Notes under the pieces: model-generated | Told to the model about the DNA's origin: nothing | Database searches by the model: none | What the model saw: the letters and a program-made list of their open reading frames with translations, nothing else | Source: Aurantibacter aestuarii | GTDB lineage: Bacteria > Bacteroidota > Bacteroidia > Flavobacteriales > Flavobacteriaceae | Direction of reading: 5' to 3' | DNA length: 64,000 bases | Assembly: GCF_003008425.1 (NCBI RefSeq) | Contig: NZ_PXOQ01000007.1 | Span: forward strand, 768,419-832,418 | Translations under genes and position numbers: made by a program | Shown: in pieces, positions 53,888 through 64,000 of the stretch | Layout: each line of letters opens with the position of its first letter | Numbering within the stretch: the first letter of the stretch is position 1

Positions 53888-53900
53888 TTATTAATGTAAT

Positions 53901-55133
53901 ATGGAGAATCTTGCGCTAATAGACTCTTTTTCAGAATTTAAAGACGATAAATTAATAGATAGAGTCACTTTAATGTCTATTCTAGAAGACGTTTTTAGAA
54001 ATGCATTAAAGAAAAAGTTTGGAGATGATGATAATTTTGATATTATTATTAATCCAGATAAAGGAGATTTAGAAATCTGGAGAAACAGAGTTGTAGTTGC
54101 CGATGGTGAGGTTGAAGAACCAAACCAAGAAATCTCTTTATCTGAAGCTCGTAAAATTGAGCCAGATTTTGAGGTAGGGGAAGATGTATCGGAAGAAGTG
54201 AAATTAATCGATTTAGGACGTCGTGCTATTTTAGCGCTTCGTCAAAATTTAATTTCAAAAATTCATGAGCATGACAATACTAATCTTTATAAGCAATTTA
54301 AAGATTTAGAAGGCGACTTGTATACTGCAGAGGTACATCATATTCGTCATAAAGCAGTAATTTTGTTGGATGATGAAGGAAATGAAATTATCTTGCCAAA
54401 GGAAAAGCAAATCCCGTCGGATTTCTTTAGAAAAGGAGATAACGTAAGAGGAATTATAGAAAGTGTTGACTTAAAAGGAAATAAGCCAGCCATTATTATG
54501 TCTCGTACATCGCCTAAGTTCTTAGAAAAATTATTTGAATCTGAAATTCCAGAAGTGTTTGATGGTTTAATTACTATTAAAAACGTAGTTAGAATTCCAG
54601 GGGAAAAAGCTAAAGTGGCGGTAGATTCTTACGATGATAGAATTGACCCAGTAGGTGCTTGTGTAGGGATGAAAGGATCTCGTATTCATGGTATTGTTAG
54701 AGAATTAGGTAATGAAAACATAGATGTTATTAATTATACTAATAACTTAAACCTTTACATCACCAGAGCGCTTAGTCCTGCACGTGTGACATCTATTAAA
54801 ATTGATGAGGAAAACAAACGTGCTGAAGCTATTCTGAAACCAGAAGAAGTAAGTAAAGCTATTGGTCGTGGAGGTCACAATATTAGATTGGCTGGTCAAT
54901 TAACTGGTTATGAAATAGATGTATTTAGAGAAGGAGCGGAAGAAGATGTGGAATTAAGAGAATTCTCTGATGAAATTGAAGGTTGGATTATTGCAGAATT
55001 CAGCAAAGCAGGTTTAGATACTGCGAAAAGTGTACTTGAGCAAGATGTAGAAGACCTTGTTAAACGTACCGATTTAGAAGAAGAAACAATTATGGATGTC
55101 ATTCGTATTCTTAAAGAAGAATTTGAAGATTAA
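53901..55133 (+). CDS. nusA: Transcription termination/antitermination factor NusA
   Basis: A 410-aa RNA polymerase partner that affects pausing, termination and antitermination. The N-terminal RNAP-binding domain (about 1-125), an S1 domain (LYTAEVHHIRHKAVILL and GDNVRGIIESVDLKGNKPAIIMSR) and two KH domains (VGACVGMKGSRIHGIVRELGNENIDVI and AIGRGGHNIRLAGQLTGYEIDV) are in order. The C-terminal acidic repeats of some species are missing, as is usual here. In other bacteria NusA feeds back on this operon's leader. Confidence 0.96.
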   Translation: MENLALIDSFSEFKDDKLIDRVTLMSILEDVFRNALKKKFGDDDNFDIIINPDKGDLEIWRNRVVVADGEVEEPNQEISLSEARKIEPDFEVGEDVSEEVKLIDLGRRAILALRQNLISKIHEHDNTNLYKQFKDLEGDLYTAEVHHIRHKAVILLDDEGNEIILPKEKQIPSDFFRKGDNVRGIIESVDLKGNKPAIIMSRTSPKFLEKLFESEIPEVFDGLITIKNVVRIPGEKAKVAVDSYDDRIDPVGACVGMKGSRIHGIVRELGNENIDVINYTNNLNLYITRALSPARVTSIKIDEENKRAEAILKPEEVSKAIGRGGHNIRLAGQLTGYEIDVFREGAEEDVELREFSDEIEGWIIAEFSKAGLDTAKSVLEQDVEDLVKRTDLEEETIMDVIRILKEEFED

Positions 55134-55169
55134 ACCTATATTTGAAGTTATTAAAGAGTAAAGCAATTT

Positions 55170-57956
55170 ATGGCTGAAACAATTAGATTAAATAAAGTAT
55201 TACGTGAGCTTAACATCTCTCTAGATCGTGCTGTGGAATATTTAGATTCCAAAGGTGTCGAAATAGAGAAGCGTCCTACTACGAAAATTTCTGAAGAAAC
55301 TTACAAGTTGTTATCAGATCAATTCGAGACAGACGCTAATAAAAAGATGAAATCTCAGGCAGTAAGTGAAGCTAAGCTTAAAGAAAAGGAGGATTTACGT
55401 TTAAAACGTGAAAAGGAGCTAGAGGAAAAAGCGAAAAGAGAAGAAGCTGCAGCTAAAGCTAAAGAGCAAGAAGTGGTAAAAGCTTCAAAAACACTTTCTG
55501 GACCTAAAACAGTTGGTAAGATTGATTTAGATCAGAAAACAACTGCCAATACTCAGTCAGAAAAAGCGGAAGCTAAAACAGAGCCTAAAAAAGAAGAAGC
55601 TCCAGTAGCTAAGAAAGAAGATCAACCTGTAGCAGCTAAGCCGGCTCCGGAAAAATCAGAATCTAAGCCAGAAGCTCCTAAAGAGAAAGCTCCGGAAAAG
55701 TCAAAGACAGAGCCTAAAACAGAAACTCCTAAAGAAAAATCTAAAGACGCAACTGAAAAGGAAGAAGTTGCTAAAGAGGTTGGTCCTGGAGATGAAATGG
55801 TAGAGACTAAATATCAAAAACTATCAGGTCCCAAAATTGCTGGAGATAAAATAGACTTATCACAATTTAATAAGCCTAAAAAGAAGAAAGAAGATTCTAA
55901 ACCAGGCGCAAATTCGGCAAACAACAAGCGTAAGCGTCGCCGTATTTCTAAACCTGGTGATGCAGGAACTAATACGTCGCGCGGTAACGATCGTTTTAAA
56001 GGTAAAAAAGGTGGTAATCAAAAAAGAGGTCCAATCGTTAAGGCTGAACCTACAGAAGAAGAAGTACAAAGACAAGTTCGTGAAACTTTAGAAAAACTTC
56101 AAGGAAAATCATCTAAAGGAAAAGGAGCTAAATATAGAAGAGATAAAAGAGATCAGCACAGAGAGAAATCTGAGATTGATCAGCAAATAGAAGCTGCAGA
56201 AAGCAAGACACTAAAAGTAACAGAATTTGTTACAGCTAGTGAAATGGCAACGATGATGGATGTGAGTGTTACTCAAATTATTTCAGCATGTATGTCACTT
56301 GGAATGATGGTTACTATGAATCAGCGTTTAGATGCTGAAACTTTATCTATTGTTGCAGATGAATTTGGTTATAAAGTAGAATTTATTACAGCAGATATAG
56401 AAGAATCTATAACTGAAGTAGAAGATAAACCAGAAGATTTAGTAGATCGTGCACCAATCGTTACCGTGATGGGTCACGTAGATCACGGTAAAACATCTTT
56501 ACTGGATTATATTAGAAAAGAGAATGTTATTGCAGGTGAGTCTGGAGGAATTACACAGCACATTGGTGCGTATGGTGTAAAACTCGATAACGGACAAAAA
56601 ATTGCCTTTTTAGATACACCTGGTCACGAGGCCTTTACGGCAATGCGTGCACGTGGTGCTCAGGTAACAGATATTGCTATTATTGTGGCAGCAGCAGATG
56701 ATGATATCATGCCTCAAACAAAAGAAGCAATTGCTCACGCTCAAGCAGCAGGAGTTCCTATTGTTTTTGCAATTAATAAAATTGATAAACCTACTGCAAA
56801 TCCAGAAAAGATTAAGGAAGGTTTAGCGCAAATGAATTTACTTGTTGAAGATTGGGGTGGAAAAATTCAATCTCATGATATTTCAGCAAAAGTAGGTACA
56901 GGTGTTAAAGAACTTTTAGAAAAAGTACTTTTAGAAGCGGAGCTTTTGGAGCTTAAAGCTAATCCAAATAAACCAGCTGTAGGAACCGTAGTTGAGGCCT
57001 TTTTAGATAAAGGTAGAGGTTATGTTTCAACGGTATTGGTTCAGGCAGGAACATTACGTGTTGGAGATTATGTCTTGGCAGGTAAGAGTAGTGGTAAAGT
57101 AAAAGCAATGCAGGATGAGCGTGGTAACGATGTTGCTGCTGCAGGTCCTTCAACACCAGTTTCTATATTAGGATTAGATGGAGCGCCTCAAGCAGGTGAT
57201 AAGTTTAATGTGTTTGAAGACGAAAGAGAAGCGAAACAAATTGCCTCTAAACGTACGCAATTACAACGTGAGCAAGATGTTAGAACAACTAAATCATTAA
57301 CTTTAGATGAAATTGGTAGACGTATTGCTTTAGGAACTTTTAAAGAATTAAATATTATTCTTAAAGGTGACGTGGATGGTTCGGTTGAAGCATTAACAGA
57401 TTCATTCCAAAAATTATCTACAGAAGAAATACAGGTTAATATAATTCATAAAGGTGTAGGAGCTATTACAGAAAGTGATGTGTTACTAGCAACTGCTTCA
57501 GATGCCATTATTATCGGATTTAATGTAAGACCAGTAGGTAATGCAAGATCTATAGCAGATCAAGAAGAAGTAGATATCAGAACATATTCTATTATTTATG
57601 ATGCTATAAACGATCTTAAAGATGCAATGGAAGGTATGTTATCTCCAGAGCTTAAAGAAGAGATTACTGGTACTGCAGAAATTAGAGAAATCTTTAAAGT
57701 ATCTAAAATTGGTACCATTGCAGGTTGTATGGTAACCAATGGTAAGATTTTTAGAAATTCACAAATCCGAATTATTCGTGATGGTGTTGTAGTTTACACA
57801 GGTGAACTGGCATCACTTAAACGATTTAAAGACGACGTTAAAGAAGTTTCTAAAGGTTACGATTGTGGTATGCAAATTAAAAACTACAATGATATTAAAG
57901 AACAAGATGTTATTGAAGCATTCCATGAAGTGGAAGTTAAGAAAAAGCTTAAGTAA
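55170..57956 (+). CDS. infB: Translation initiation factor IF-2
   Basis: A 928-aa GTPase that brings initiator tRNA to the ribosome. The N-terminal domain starts [25 protein letters not shown], and a long charged lysine/glutamate/proline-rich linker follows (about 60-350). The GTP-binding domain has [16 protein letters not shown] (G1 about 432-447), DTPGHEAF (G3) and NKIDKP (G4). Then come the beta-barrel domains and the C-terminal initiator-tRNA-binding region. The linker is long, as in many Bacteroidota. It follows nusA by 36 nt and ends at a strong terminator. Confidence 0.97.
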   Translation: MAETIRLNKVLRELNISLDRAVEYLDSKGVEIEKRPTTKISEETYKLLSDQFETDANKKMKSQAVSEAKLKEKEDLRLKREKELEEKAKREEAAAKAKEQEVVKASKTLSGPKTVGKIDLDQKTTANTQSEKAEAKTEPKKEEAPVAKKEDQPVAAKPAPEKSESKPEAPKEKAPEKSKTEPKTETPKEKSKDATEKEEVAKEVGPGDEMVETKYQKLSGPKIAGDKIDLSQFNKPKKKKEDSKPGANSANNKRKRRRISKPGDAGTNTSRGNDRFKGKKGGNQKRGPIVKAEPTEEEVQRQVRETLEKLQGKSSKGKGAKYRRDKRDQHREKSEIDQQIEAAESKTLKVTEFVTASEMATMMDVSVTQIISACMSLGMMVTMNQRLDAETLSIVADEFGYKVEFITADIEESITEVEDKPEDLVDRAPIVTVMGHVDHGKTSLLDYIRKENVIAGESGGITQHIGAYGVKLDNGQKIAFLDTPGHEAFTAMRARGAQVTDIAIIVAAADDDIMPQTKEAIAHAQAAGVPIVFAINKIDKPTANPEKIKEGLAQMNLLVEDWGGKIQSHDISAKVGTGVKELLEKVLLEAELLELKANPNKPAVGTVVEAFLDKGRGYVSTVLVQAGTLRVGDYVLAGKSSGKVKAMQDERGNDVAAAGPSTPVSILGLDGAPQAGDKFNVFEDEREAKQIASKRTQLQREQDVRTTKSLTLDEIGRRIALGTFKELNIILKGDVDGSVEALTDSFQKLSTEEIQVNIIHKGVGAITESDVLLATASDAIIIGFNVRPVGNARSIADQEEVDIRTYSIIYDAINDLKDAMEGMLSPELKEEITGTAEIREIFKVSKIGTIAGCMVTNGKIFRNSQIRIIRDGVVVYTGELASLKRFKDDVKEVSKGYDCGMQIKNYNDIKEQDVIEAFHEVEVKKKLK

Positions 57957-57973
57957 CTATAAATATGTTAAAC

Positions 57974-58002
57974 AAAAAAGGCGACCATTTGGTCGCCTTT
58001 TT
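57974..58002. terminator. Bidirectional terminator between infB and the SPOR gene
   Basis: A perfect GC-rich stem (AAGGCGACC / GGTCGCCTT) with a 4-nt loop is flanked by A and T runs, so it serves both the rightward infB transcript and the leftward SPOR-gene transcript. Confidence 0.9.
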
Positions 58003-58016
58003 GTATTTAAAATATG

Positions 58017-58409
58017 TTATTTTCGTTCTTGTTTTGGTTTAAAAATAAAAGCACCATTAAATTCTTTACGTATTGTTTTTAAAGCTCTGTCGGCTTCTAA
58101 ACTCGTTCTAAAGCTACCAACCCATATTTTATAGTTCGGAGTCTCATATTCCATAGAAGACTTCCAATCTTTAAAATTTAGTTTATACTTAGATTCTGCA
58201 TTTTTAGCACCTGCCATATCTCCAGAAAAAATTTGAATTTTGTAGTTCTTAGACGAAGAATTGTCGGCATTTAGTTCTTTTTTCAGCTTTAATAAAGCAT
58301 CAATTTTTGGATCTTTATCTATTTTTACAGTCGAATTCTGTGCTTGTATGTTTATAGTAAATACAAGGAATGATACTGTAAATAATGCAAATCTTATGGA
58401 TTTATTCAT
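58017..58409 (-). CDS. Secreted SPOR-domain protein
   Basis: A 130-aa exported protein with a signal peptide ending NIQAQ (about residue 24). Its C-terminal 75 residues form a SPOR domain (NYKIQIFSGDMAGAKNAESKYKLNFKDWKSSMEYETPNYKIWVGSFRTSLEADRALKTIRKEF). SPOR domains bind peptidoglycan stripped of stem peptides, often at division sites. A TACTTTTG box lies 23 nt upstream. Its own role in this organism is unknown. Confidence 0.88.
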   Translation of the reverse strand: MNKSIRFALFTVSFLVFTINIQAQNSTVKIDKDPKIDALLKLKKELNADNSSSKNYKIQIFSGDMAGAKNAESKYKLNFKDWKSSMEYETPNYKIWVGSFRTSLEADRALKTIRKEFNGAFIFKPKQERK

Positions 58410-58432
58410 GGGTCTACTAATTTAATTTAAAA

Positions 58433-58440
58433 CAAAAGTA
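58433..58440 (-). promoter_or_regulatory. Putative -7 element of the SPOR gene
   Basis: It reads TACTTTTG on the minus strand, an exact match 23 nt before the start codon in the 217-nt region divergent with the actA operon. Confidence 0.55.
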
Positions 58441-58536
58441 GTTCTTAAAACGGGAAATATTAAAAAATCTTATTTAGAATTTTTCTAAATTATAAATTAA
58501 GAGTTCTCTAACATTTCTAAAATCGACTTTAAGTAT

Positions 58537-58544
58537 TACTTTTG
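58537..58544 (+). promoter_or_regulatory. Putative -7 element of the alternative complex III operon
   Basis: TACTTTTG matches TAnnTTTG exactly, about 83 nt before the actA start. The -33 position reads TTC instead of TTG. Confidence 0.6.
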
Positions 58545-58626
58545 CGTAACATGTAAAAAACCGATTTTATCATTTTATATAGTGAAAAAATCATACCAAA
58601 GTTTAGAAGTAAATTCAATTAATAAT

Positions 58627-59919
58627 ATGAAACAGGTGATTCACCGTAACTTAAGCTTTCTTTTTCTACGTTTAAGCTTAGTCGTATTGCTCGCTTTCTC
58701 TTCGTCATTATCCGCACAAGAAGGAGATGCTGCGGCGGGAAAATCTTTATTTAATGCCAACTGTGCATCTTGTCATAAACTAAATAAGAAAATGACAGGT
58801 CCTGCTTTAGCTAATGTGGAAACACGTTTAGCTGAAGAAGAAGGATTGGATCGTGAGTGGTTGTATAAGTGGATTAAGAATAGTGCCGGAATGATAAAAG
58901 CTGGCGACGCTTATGCAAATAAGATTTACAAGGAGTATAACGGAACCGCTATGACGGCTTTTCCTCAATTATCTAATGCAGATATTGATAATATTCTTGC
59001 TTACACAGCTCAAGCTGAAACTCCTACTGATGGACTTCCTGGACCAACAATTATAAATACTCCACCAGTAGATTCTGGTGATTCAAATATTTTAATCCTT
59101 GGTGCTTTAGCAGTATTGTTTGCTTTACTAGCAATTGCTTTAGTTATTGTAAATAAAACCTTAAGACGTTTTGCAACTGAAAAAGGTGTTGAACTTCCTG
59201 CTAAAACAGAGCGTACACCACTTTGGAAGGCTTTTGTTCAAAACCAATTTTTAGTAATTGTAACAGTTATTATTTTATTGTTATCAAGTGCTTATTTTGT
59301 TTATGGGTATTTATCTCAGGTAGGAGTAAATCAAGGATACGAGCCAGTGCAGCCTATTCATTACTCACACAGAATACATGCAGGTGAAAATGGAATCGAT
59401 TGTAAATATTGTCACTCTTCAGCAAGAGTTTCTAAACATTCGGGTATTCCATCATTAAATATTTGTATGAACTGTCACAAGTCTATTTATGAAGTGGCAG
59501 AATCTACAGCAACAGAAGAGTATAGTAAAGAGTTTTACGATGGTGAAATTAAAAAGCTTTACGAAGCAGTAGGTTGGGATGATGCAAACCAGAAATATAC
59601 AGGTAAAACAAAGCCGGTTAAATGGGTTAGAATTCATAATTTACCAGACTTTGCTTATTTTAATCACTCTCAACACGTTATGGTTGGTCAGATTGAATGC
59701 CAGACCTGTCACGGACCAGTTGAAGAAATGGAAGTGATGTATCAGCACGCACCATTAACAATGGGCTGGTGTATTAACTGTCACAGAGAGACAAATGTTA
59801 AGGTAGAAGGAAATGATTACTATACTAAAATTCATGAAGAGTTATCTAAAAAGTATGGTGTAGATCAGTTAACTGCTGCGCAGATGGGCGGATTAGAATG
59901 TGGTAAGTGTCACTACTAA
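58627..59919 (+). CDS. Alternative complex III multiheme cytochrome c subunit (ActA, with an extra cytochrome c domain)
   Basis: An electron-carrying subunit of the menaquinol-oxidising alternative complex III. The frame runs back to a GTG at 58582, but ATG at 58627 (430 aa) gives a standard signal peptide. The N-terminal part is a class I cytochrome c with CASCH (46-50) and a plausible distal Met in GTAMTAFP. Two helices follow (about 155-175 and 215-235). The C-terminal half has five more CxxCH (CKYCH, CMNCH, CQTCH, CINCH, CGKCH with the last at 425-429), the ActA pentaheme pattern. In all there are six heme sites. It leads actB and actC. Confidence 0.9.
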   Translation: MKQVIHRNLSFLFLRLSLVVLLAFSSSLSAQEGDAAAGKSLFNANCASCHKLNKKMTGPALANVETRLAEEEGLDREWLYKWIKNSAGMIKAGDAYANKIYKEYNGTAMTAFPQLSNADIDNILAYTAQAETPTDGLPGPTIINTPPVDSGDSNILILGALAVLFALLAIALVIVNKTLRRFATEKGVELPAKTERTPLWKAFVQNQFLVIVTVIILLLSSAYFVYGYLSQVGVNQGYEPVQPIHYSHRIHAGENGIDCKYCHSSARVSKHSGIPSLNICMNCHKSIYEVAESTATEEYSKEFYDGEIKKLYEAVGWDDANQKYTGKTKPVKWVRIHNLPDFAYFNHSQHVMVGQIECQTCHGPVEEMEVMYQHAPLTMGWCINCHRETNVKVEGNDYYTKIHEELSKKYGVDQLTAAQMGGLECGKCHY

Positions 59920-59977
59920 TTGTCGCAATAGTATAGAAGTATCAAAAAATTAATAAGAAGTAATTCAATTATATAAT

Positions 59978-62900
59978 ATGTCATCAAACAAGAAATACTG
60001 GACAAGTGTTGAGGAGCTAAAAGATAGCTCTATTGTTGAGACGCTAAAACAAAACGAGTTTGTTAATGAAATTCCTACCGATGAATTCTTAGGTGATAAG
60101 AATACTCTGGAGGAGTCGTCTACAACTCGACGCGATTTCTTAAAGTATGTTGGTTTTAGTACAGCAGCTGCTTCATTAGCGGCGTGTGAAGGACCAGTCA
60201 TTAAATCGATACCTTATGTAGTTCAGTCAGAGACTATTGTGCCTGGTGTAGCAAATTATTATGCCACTACAATAGCTAACGGTTTTGATTTTGCGAGTGT
60301 TTTAGTTAAAACCAGAGAAGGTCGTCCCATTAAAATTGAAAATAACACTTTAGCACAAACCAATGGAAATGCTAATGCAAGAGTTAATGCTTCTGTTTTA
60401 GATTTGTATGACAGTCTTAGAGCTAAACATCCTAAGAAAAACGGAAATAAAATTACTTGGAGTGAGTTTGATGCAGAAGTGAATCAGACCCTAACCAATT
60501 TAATGAATGAAGGTAAGCAAATTGTATTATTAACACAGACCTTTGCAAGTCCTTCAACCTATAAATTAATTGAAGAATTTAAAGCAAAATACGGAAACGT
60601 AAAACATGTTCAGTACGATGCGGTTTCAGAATCTAAGGCATTAGATGCGTTTGAAGCTAAATACGGAGAACGTGCTCTTGCAAATTACGATTTTTCAAAA
60701 GCTCAAACTATTGTATCTGTCGGTGCCGATTTCTTAGGTGACTGGCAAGGTGGTGGTTTTGACTCTGGATATGCTCAAGGACGTGTTCCTCAAAACGGAA
60801 AAATGTCTCGCCATATTCAGTTTGAGACAAATATGTCCTTGTCTGGTGCCAATGCAGATATGCGTGTGCCGTTAAAGCCAAGCGAGCAAAAATTAGTTTT
60901 AGCAAAATTACATAGTTATATTGTTGGTGGTTCTGTTTCAGGAAATTTACCAAAGAACTTGGAAGCTGTAGTAAATAAAGTTGCTTCAGAAATAAATAAA
61001 GCAGGTAGTAATGCAGTTGTTGTAACAGGTTTACAAGATGTAAATGCGCAAACTGTTGCTTTAGAAATTAATGCCAAATTAAGCAGTAAAGCTTTTGATA
61101 CTAAAAACGTAATTAAAACGCGTCAAGGTAAAGACGAAGCTGTGATGCAATTGGTAAATGATATGAAATCTGGTAGTGTTGGTGCTGTTATTATGAATGG
61201 CGTAAATCCATTATACACCTTACCAAATTCTGAAGATTTTAAGGCAGGTTTAAAAAAGACAAAACTTACAATTGCATTTTCTATTAAAGAAGATGAAACT
61301 GCTTTAGAAACTCAATTTATTGCTCCAGCTCCACATTACTTAGAAAGTTGGGGAGATGTAGAGTTTAAAAAAGGACATTATGGGTTAATGCAACCTACAA
61401 TTCGTCCGTTATTTAAAACAAGACAATTTCAAGACGCTTTATTAAAGTGGATTGCAAACGATACGCCATTAAACGATTATATTAAAGATACTTGGAAGAC
61501 GTCTATTCTTAAAGGACAATCTTTTAACCAAGCTTTACACGATGGTGTTTTTGTTGGAAGCGGATTTACAGTAGAAAATATTGTTTCAGATACAGCAACA
61601 CAAGAAAATACAGATAAAACGTTTGTTGGAGGTGTTATAGACGATGTTGCTACAGGTTTAGGTCTTAAAAAAGAAGATGCAGTCGTAGAGGAGCCTCAAA
61701 TGTTAAACATTTCTGTGTCTAACGCAGCTAGCGAGTTGGCAAATTCTGCAAAAGCAGGAAAAGGTTTTGAATTAGCCCTATATACTAAAGTTGGTATGGG
61801 TGATGGACAACAAGCTAACAACCCTTGGTTACAAGAGTTTCCAGATCCAATTTCAAGAATATCTTGGGATAACTACGCTACAATATCTAATGCAGATGCT
61901 GAAGCTAAAGAAATTACAAATACTTACGATGCTACTGGTGCTTTAGATGGTAGTTATATCGATATTAAATTAGGTAATACCACATTAAAAAATGTTCCTG
62001 TAGTTATCCAACCAGGACAAGCTAAAGGAACTATCGGATTATCTTTAGGGTACGGTAGAGTAGCTGGTCTTAAGGACGAAATGAAAACAGGGGTTAATGC
62101 TTATAAGTTATACACTAACTTTAATAGTACACAGTCTGTAGATATTGCTAAAGTAGCAGGGAAACATGAATTTGCGAGTATCCAAGTACAACGTACATTA
62201 ATGGGTCGTGGAGATATTGTTAAAGAAACAACTTTAGAGGTGTTTAACACTAAAGATAAGCACTACTGGAATGCAATTCCAGTAGTATCTTTAAATCACC
62301 AAGAGACTCCAGTAACGTCTCCAGAAGTAGATTTATGGGATGAATTTGATCGTTCTATTGGACATCACTTCAACTTATCAATCGATTTAAATGCATGTAC
62401 CGGTTGTGGTGCTTGTGTTATTGCTTGTCATGCAGAGAATAATGTACCTGTAGTTGGTAAAGAAGAAATACGTCGTAGCCGTGATATGCATTGGTTACGT
62501 ATAGATAGATATTATTCTTCAGAAGAAACTTTTGCTGAAGATGATGCTAAAAAAGAGGGATTCTCTGGTTTATTTGGAGATAATGGTTCTTTAGGAGGTT
62601 TTGGAGAATTAGAAGATCCTGCAGATAATCCACAAGTAGCTTTCCAACCAGTTATGTGTCAGCACTGTAACCATGCTCCATGTGAAACTGTTTGTCCAGT
62701 AGCGGCAACAGCTCATGGTCGTCAAGGTCAAAACCACATGGCTTATAACAGATGTGTTGGTACAAGATATTGTGCAAACAACTGCCCTTATAAAGTACGT
62801 CGTTTTAACTGGTTCTTATATAACGGTAACGATGAGTTCGATTACCACATGAATGACGATTTAGGTCGTATGGTTATCAATCCAGATGTTACAGTACGTT

Positions 62901-63172
62901 CTCGTGGAGTTATGGAGAAATGTTCTATGTGTATTCAAAAAACACAAAAAACTATTCTTGATGCTAAACGTGACGGACGTGAAATTAAAGATGGAGAATT
63001 CCAAACCGCTTGTTCTGCAGCTTGTAGCAATGGAGCAATGACTTTTGGAGACATAAACGATAAGGATAGTAAAGTTGCGGCTTTAACAAAAGATGATCGT
63101 ATGTATCACTTACTAGAAAGTGTTGGGACAAAACCAAATGTGATGTACCAAACTAAAGTAAGAAACATATAA
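59978..63172 (+). CDS. Alternative complex III molybdopterin-like/iron-sulfur subunit (ActB)
   Basis: A 1064-aa fused protein. The N-terminus (STTRRDFLK at 48-55, then a lipobox-like LAAC with Cys70) is the variant Tat signal known for this family. A molybdopterin oxidoreductase-like domain fills most of the chain but in this family usually lacks the cofactor. The C-terminal ferredoxin part has four [Fe-S] motifs, including CTGCGACVIACH (about 808), CQHCNHAPCETVCP, CVGTRYCANNCP and CSMCIQ. It carries electrons between quinol and the heme subunits. It lies 58 nt after actA. Confidence 0.93.
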   Translation: MSSNKKYWTSVEELKDSSIVETLKQNEFVNEIPTDEFLGDKNTLEESSTTRRDFLKYVGFSTAAASLAACEGPVIKSIPYVVQSETIVPGVANYYATTIANGFDFASVLVKTREGRPIKIENNTLAQTNGNANARVNASVLDLYDSLRAKHPKKNGNKITWSEFDAEVNQTLTNLMNEGKQIVLLTQTFASPSTYKLIEEFKAKYGNVKHVQYDAVSESKALDAFEAKYGERALANYDFSKAQTIVSVGADFLGDWQGGGFDSGYAQGRVPQNGKMSRHIQFETNMSLSGANADMRVPLKPSEQKLVLAKLHSYIVGGSVSGNLPKNLEAVVNKVASEINKAGSNAVVVTGLQDVNAQTVALEINAKLSSKAFDTKNVIKTRQGKDEAVMQLVNDMKSGSVGAVIMNGVNPLYTLPNSEDFKAGLKKTKLTIAFSIKEDETALETQFIAPAPHYLESWGDVEFKKGHYGLMQPTIRPLFKTRQFQDALLKWIANDTPLNDYIKDTWKTSILKGQSFNQALHDGVFVGSGFTVENIVSDTATQENTDKTFVGGVIDDVATGLGLKKEDAVVEEPQMLNISVSNAASELANSAKAGKGFELALYTKVGMGDGQQANNPWLQEFPDPISRISWDNYATISNADAEAKEITNTYDATGALDGSYIDIKLGNTTLKNVPVVIQPGQAKGTIGLSLGYGRVAGLKDEMKTGVNAYKLYTNFNSTQSVDIAKVAGKHEFASIQVQRTLMGRGDIVKETTLEVFNTKDKHYWNAIPVVSLNHQETPVTSPEVDLWDEFDRSIGHHFNLSIDLNACTGCGACVIACHAENNVPVVGKEEIRRSRDMHWLRIDRYYSSEETFAEDDAKKEGFSGLFGDNGSLGGFGELEDPADNPQVAFQPVMCQHCNHAPCETVCPVAATAHGRQGQNHMAYNRCVGTRYCANNCPYKVRRFNWFLYNGNDEFDYHMNDDLGRMVINPDVTVRSRGVMEKCSMCIQKTQKTILDAKRDGREIKDGEFQTACSAACSNGAMTFGDINDKDSKVAALTKDDRMYHLLESVGTKPNVMYQTKVRNI

Positions 63173-63211
63173 TAAGTAGATAATTAACAAAGTAATAATT
63201 TAAAAAGGATT

Positions 63212-64000
63212 ATGGCGTCTCATTACGAAGCACCTATTAGAAGACCTTTAGTTACCGGTAACAAATCTTACCACGATGTAACTGTAGACATTGCCGCACC
63301 TGTAGAAGGTAAAGCAAATAAGCAATGGTGGATTGTTTTTTCAATCGCTCTTATTGCATTTCTTTGGGGAATAGGATGTATTATTTATACAGTATCTACA
63401 GGTATCGGTACTTGGGGATTAAACAGAACAGTAAACTGGGCTTGGGATATTACTAACTTCGTTTGGTGGGTTGGTATTGGTCACGCAGGAACATTAATTT
63501 CTGCAGTACTTTTATTATTCCGTCAAAAATGGAGAATGGCAATTAACCGTTCTGCGGAAGCAATGACAATCTTCTCGGTAGTTCAAGCAGGTTTATTCCC
63601 AATAATTCACATGGGTCGTCCATGGTTAGCATACTGGGTTTTACCTATACCAAACCAATTTGGATCGTTATGGGTAAACTTTAATTCACCTTTACTTTGG
63701 GATGTATTTGCAATTTCAACGTATTTATCGGTATCATTAGTATTCTGGTGGACTGGTTTATTACCTGACTTTGCAATGCTTAGAGATAGAGCTATCAAAC
63801 CATTCCAGAAAAAAATATACAGTTTACTAAGTTTTGGTTGGACAGGTAGAGCAAAAGACTGGCAACGTTTTGAAGAAGTTTCTTTAGTACTTGCAGGTTT
63901 AGCAACACCATTAGTACTTTCGGTACACACAATTGTATCGTTTGACTTCGCAACATCTGTTATACCAGGATGGCATACCACAATTTTCCCACCATACTTC
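63212..64000 (+). CDS. Alternative complex III membrane subunit ActC, NrfD/PsrC-like (partial, runs off right edge)
   Basis: The visible 263 codons encode a soluble start, then membrane helices from about residue 40. The sequence has WWIVFSIALIAFLWGIGCIIYTVSTGIGTWG, IGHAGTLISAVLLLFRQKWR and FPIIHMGRPWLAYWVLPIP, matching NrfD-like quinol-binding subunits. It follows actB by 39 nt, as expected for ActC in this operon. The stop codon lies beyond the window. Confidence 0.92.
   Translation, partial: MASHYEAPIRRPLVTGNKSYHDVTVDIAAPVEGKANKQWWIVFSIALIAFLWGIGCIIYTVSTGIGTWGLNRTVNWAWDITNFVWWVGIGHAGTLISAVLLLFRQKWRMAINRSAEAMTIFSVVQAGLFPIIHMGRPWLAYWVLPIPNQFGSLWVNFNSPLLWDVFAISTYLSVSLVFWWTGLLPDFAMLRDRAIKPFQKKIYSLLSFGWTGRAKDWQRFEEVSLVLAGLATPLVLSVHTIVSFDFATSVIPGWHTTIFPPYF

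Noticed and set aside
1-64000. CRISPR arrays
   Set aside because: No regularly spaced direct repeats or cas-like genes are seen.

Overview
The window is a low-GC chromosomal segment of a member of the Bacteroidota, most likely a marine Flavobacteriaceae (genus not determinable by eye). The evidence is the Bacteroidota-type promoter (TAnnTTTG at -7, TTG near -33) found in front of many genes, an alternative complex III respiratory operon, the secretion-signal style ending in QAQ or a lipobox, DUF5686/DUF4421/DUF2723 proteins, and the layout of the ribosomal and translation genes.

Region 1 (1-12.3 kb) is housekeeping, mostly on the minus strand: the 5' part of rpoN (sigma-54), asnS with an MMPL/RND transporter, a short DUF5686-type outer-membrane barrel, frr and pyrH, then tsf, rpsB, rpsI and rplM. 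An ABC-F ATPase gene runs the other way. Good intrinsic terminators separate the units. A 379-base gap (12347-12725) before ygiQ is packed with inverted repeats.

Region 2 (about 14.8-37.1 kb) is the striking part: a roughly 22 kb, very AT-rich block that looks inserted. The first 70 bases of a tspO-like gene occur twice, once as a dead fragment right after ygiQ (14754) and once as the start of the intact gene (37093), so the block lies between two copies of the same 5' end. Inside are a flippase, a complete ADP-heptose pathway (gmhB, hldD, hldE, gmhA), a GT9 heptosyltransferase-like protein, a GT2 polyprenyl-phosphate-sugar synthase-like protein with two GT-C membrane transferases, five radical SAM enzymes with a B12-binding-type N-terminus, one SPASM radical SAM enzyme, three methyltransferases, a nucleotidyltransferase-fold protein and a lipoprotein with a heme-type CxxCH. 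I read it as a cell-surface glycan (LPS core/O-antigen-like or glycolipid) locus with an unusual load of radical chemistry. The exact product is unknown.

Region 3 (37-53 kb) holds the intact tspO-like gene, DUF4421, polA, and a compact N-glycan-use cassette (GH92 mannosidase lipoprotein, FucP-type sugar transporter, glycosylasparaginase). It continues with a membrane metallophosphoesterase, a cysteine-free thioredoxin-like protein, a polysaccharide deacetylase and a large DUF2723 membrane protein.

Region 4 (53-64 kb) has tRNA-Gln(TTG) with its promoter and terminator, the rimP-nusA-infB operon preceded by a terminator-like leader hairpin, a SPOR-domain protein, and the start of the alternative complex III operon (actA, actB, partial actC), which oxidises menaquinol and passes electrons toward the terminal oxidase.
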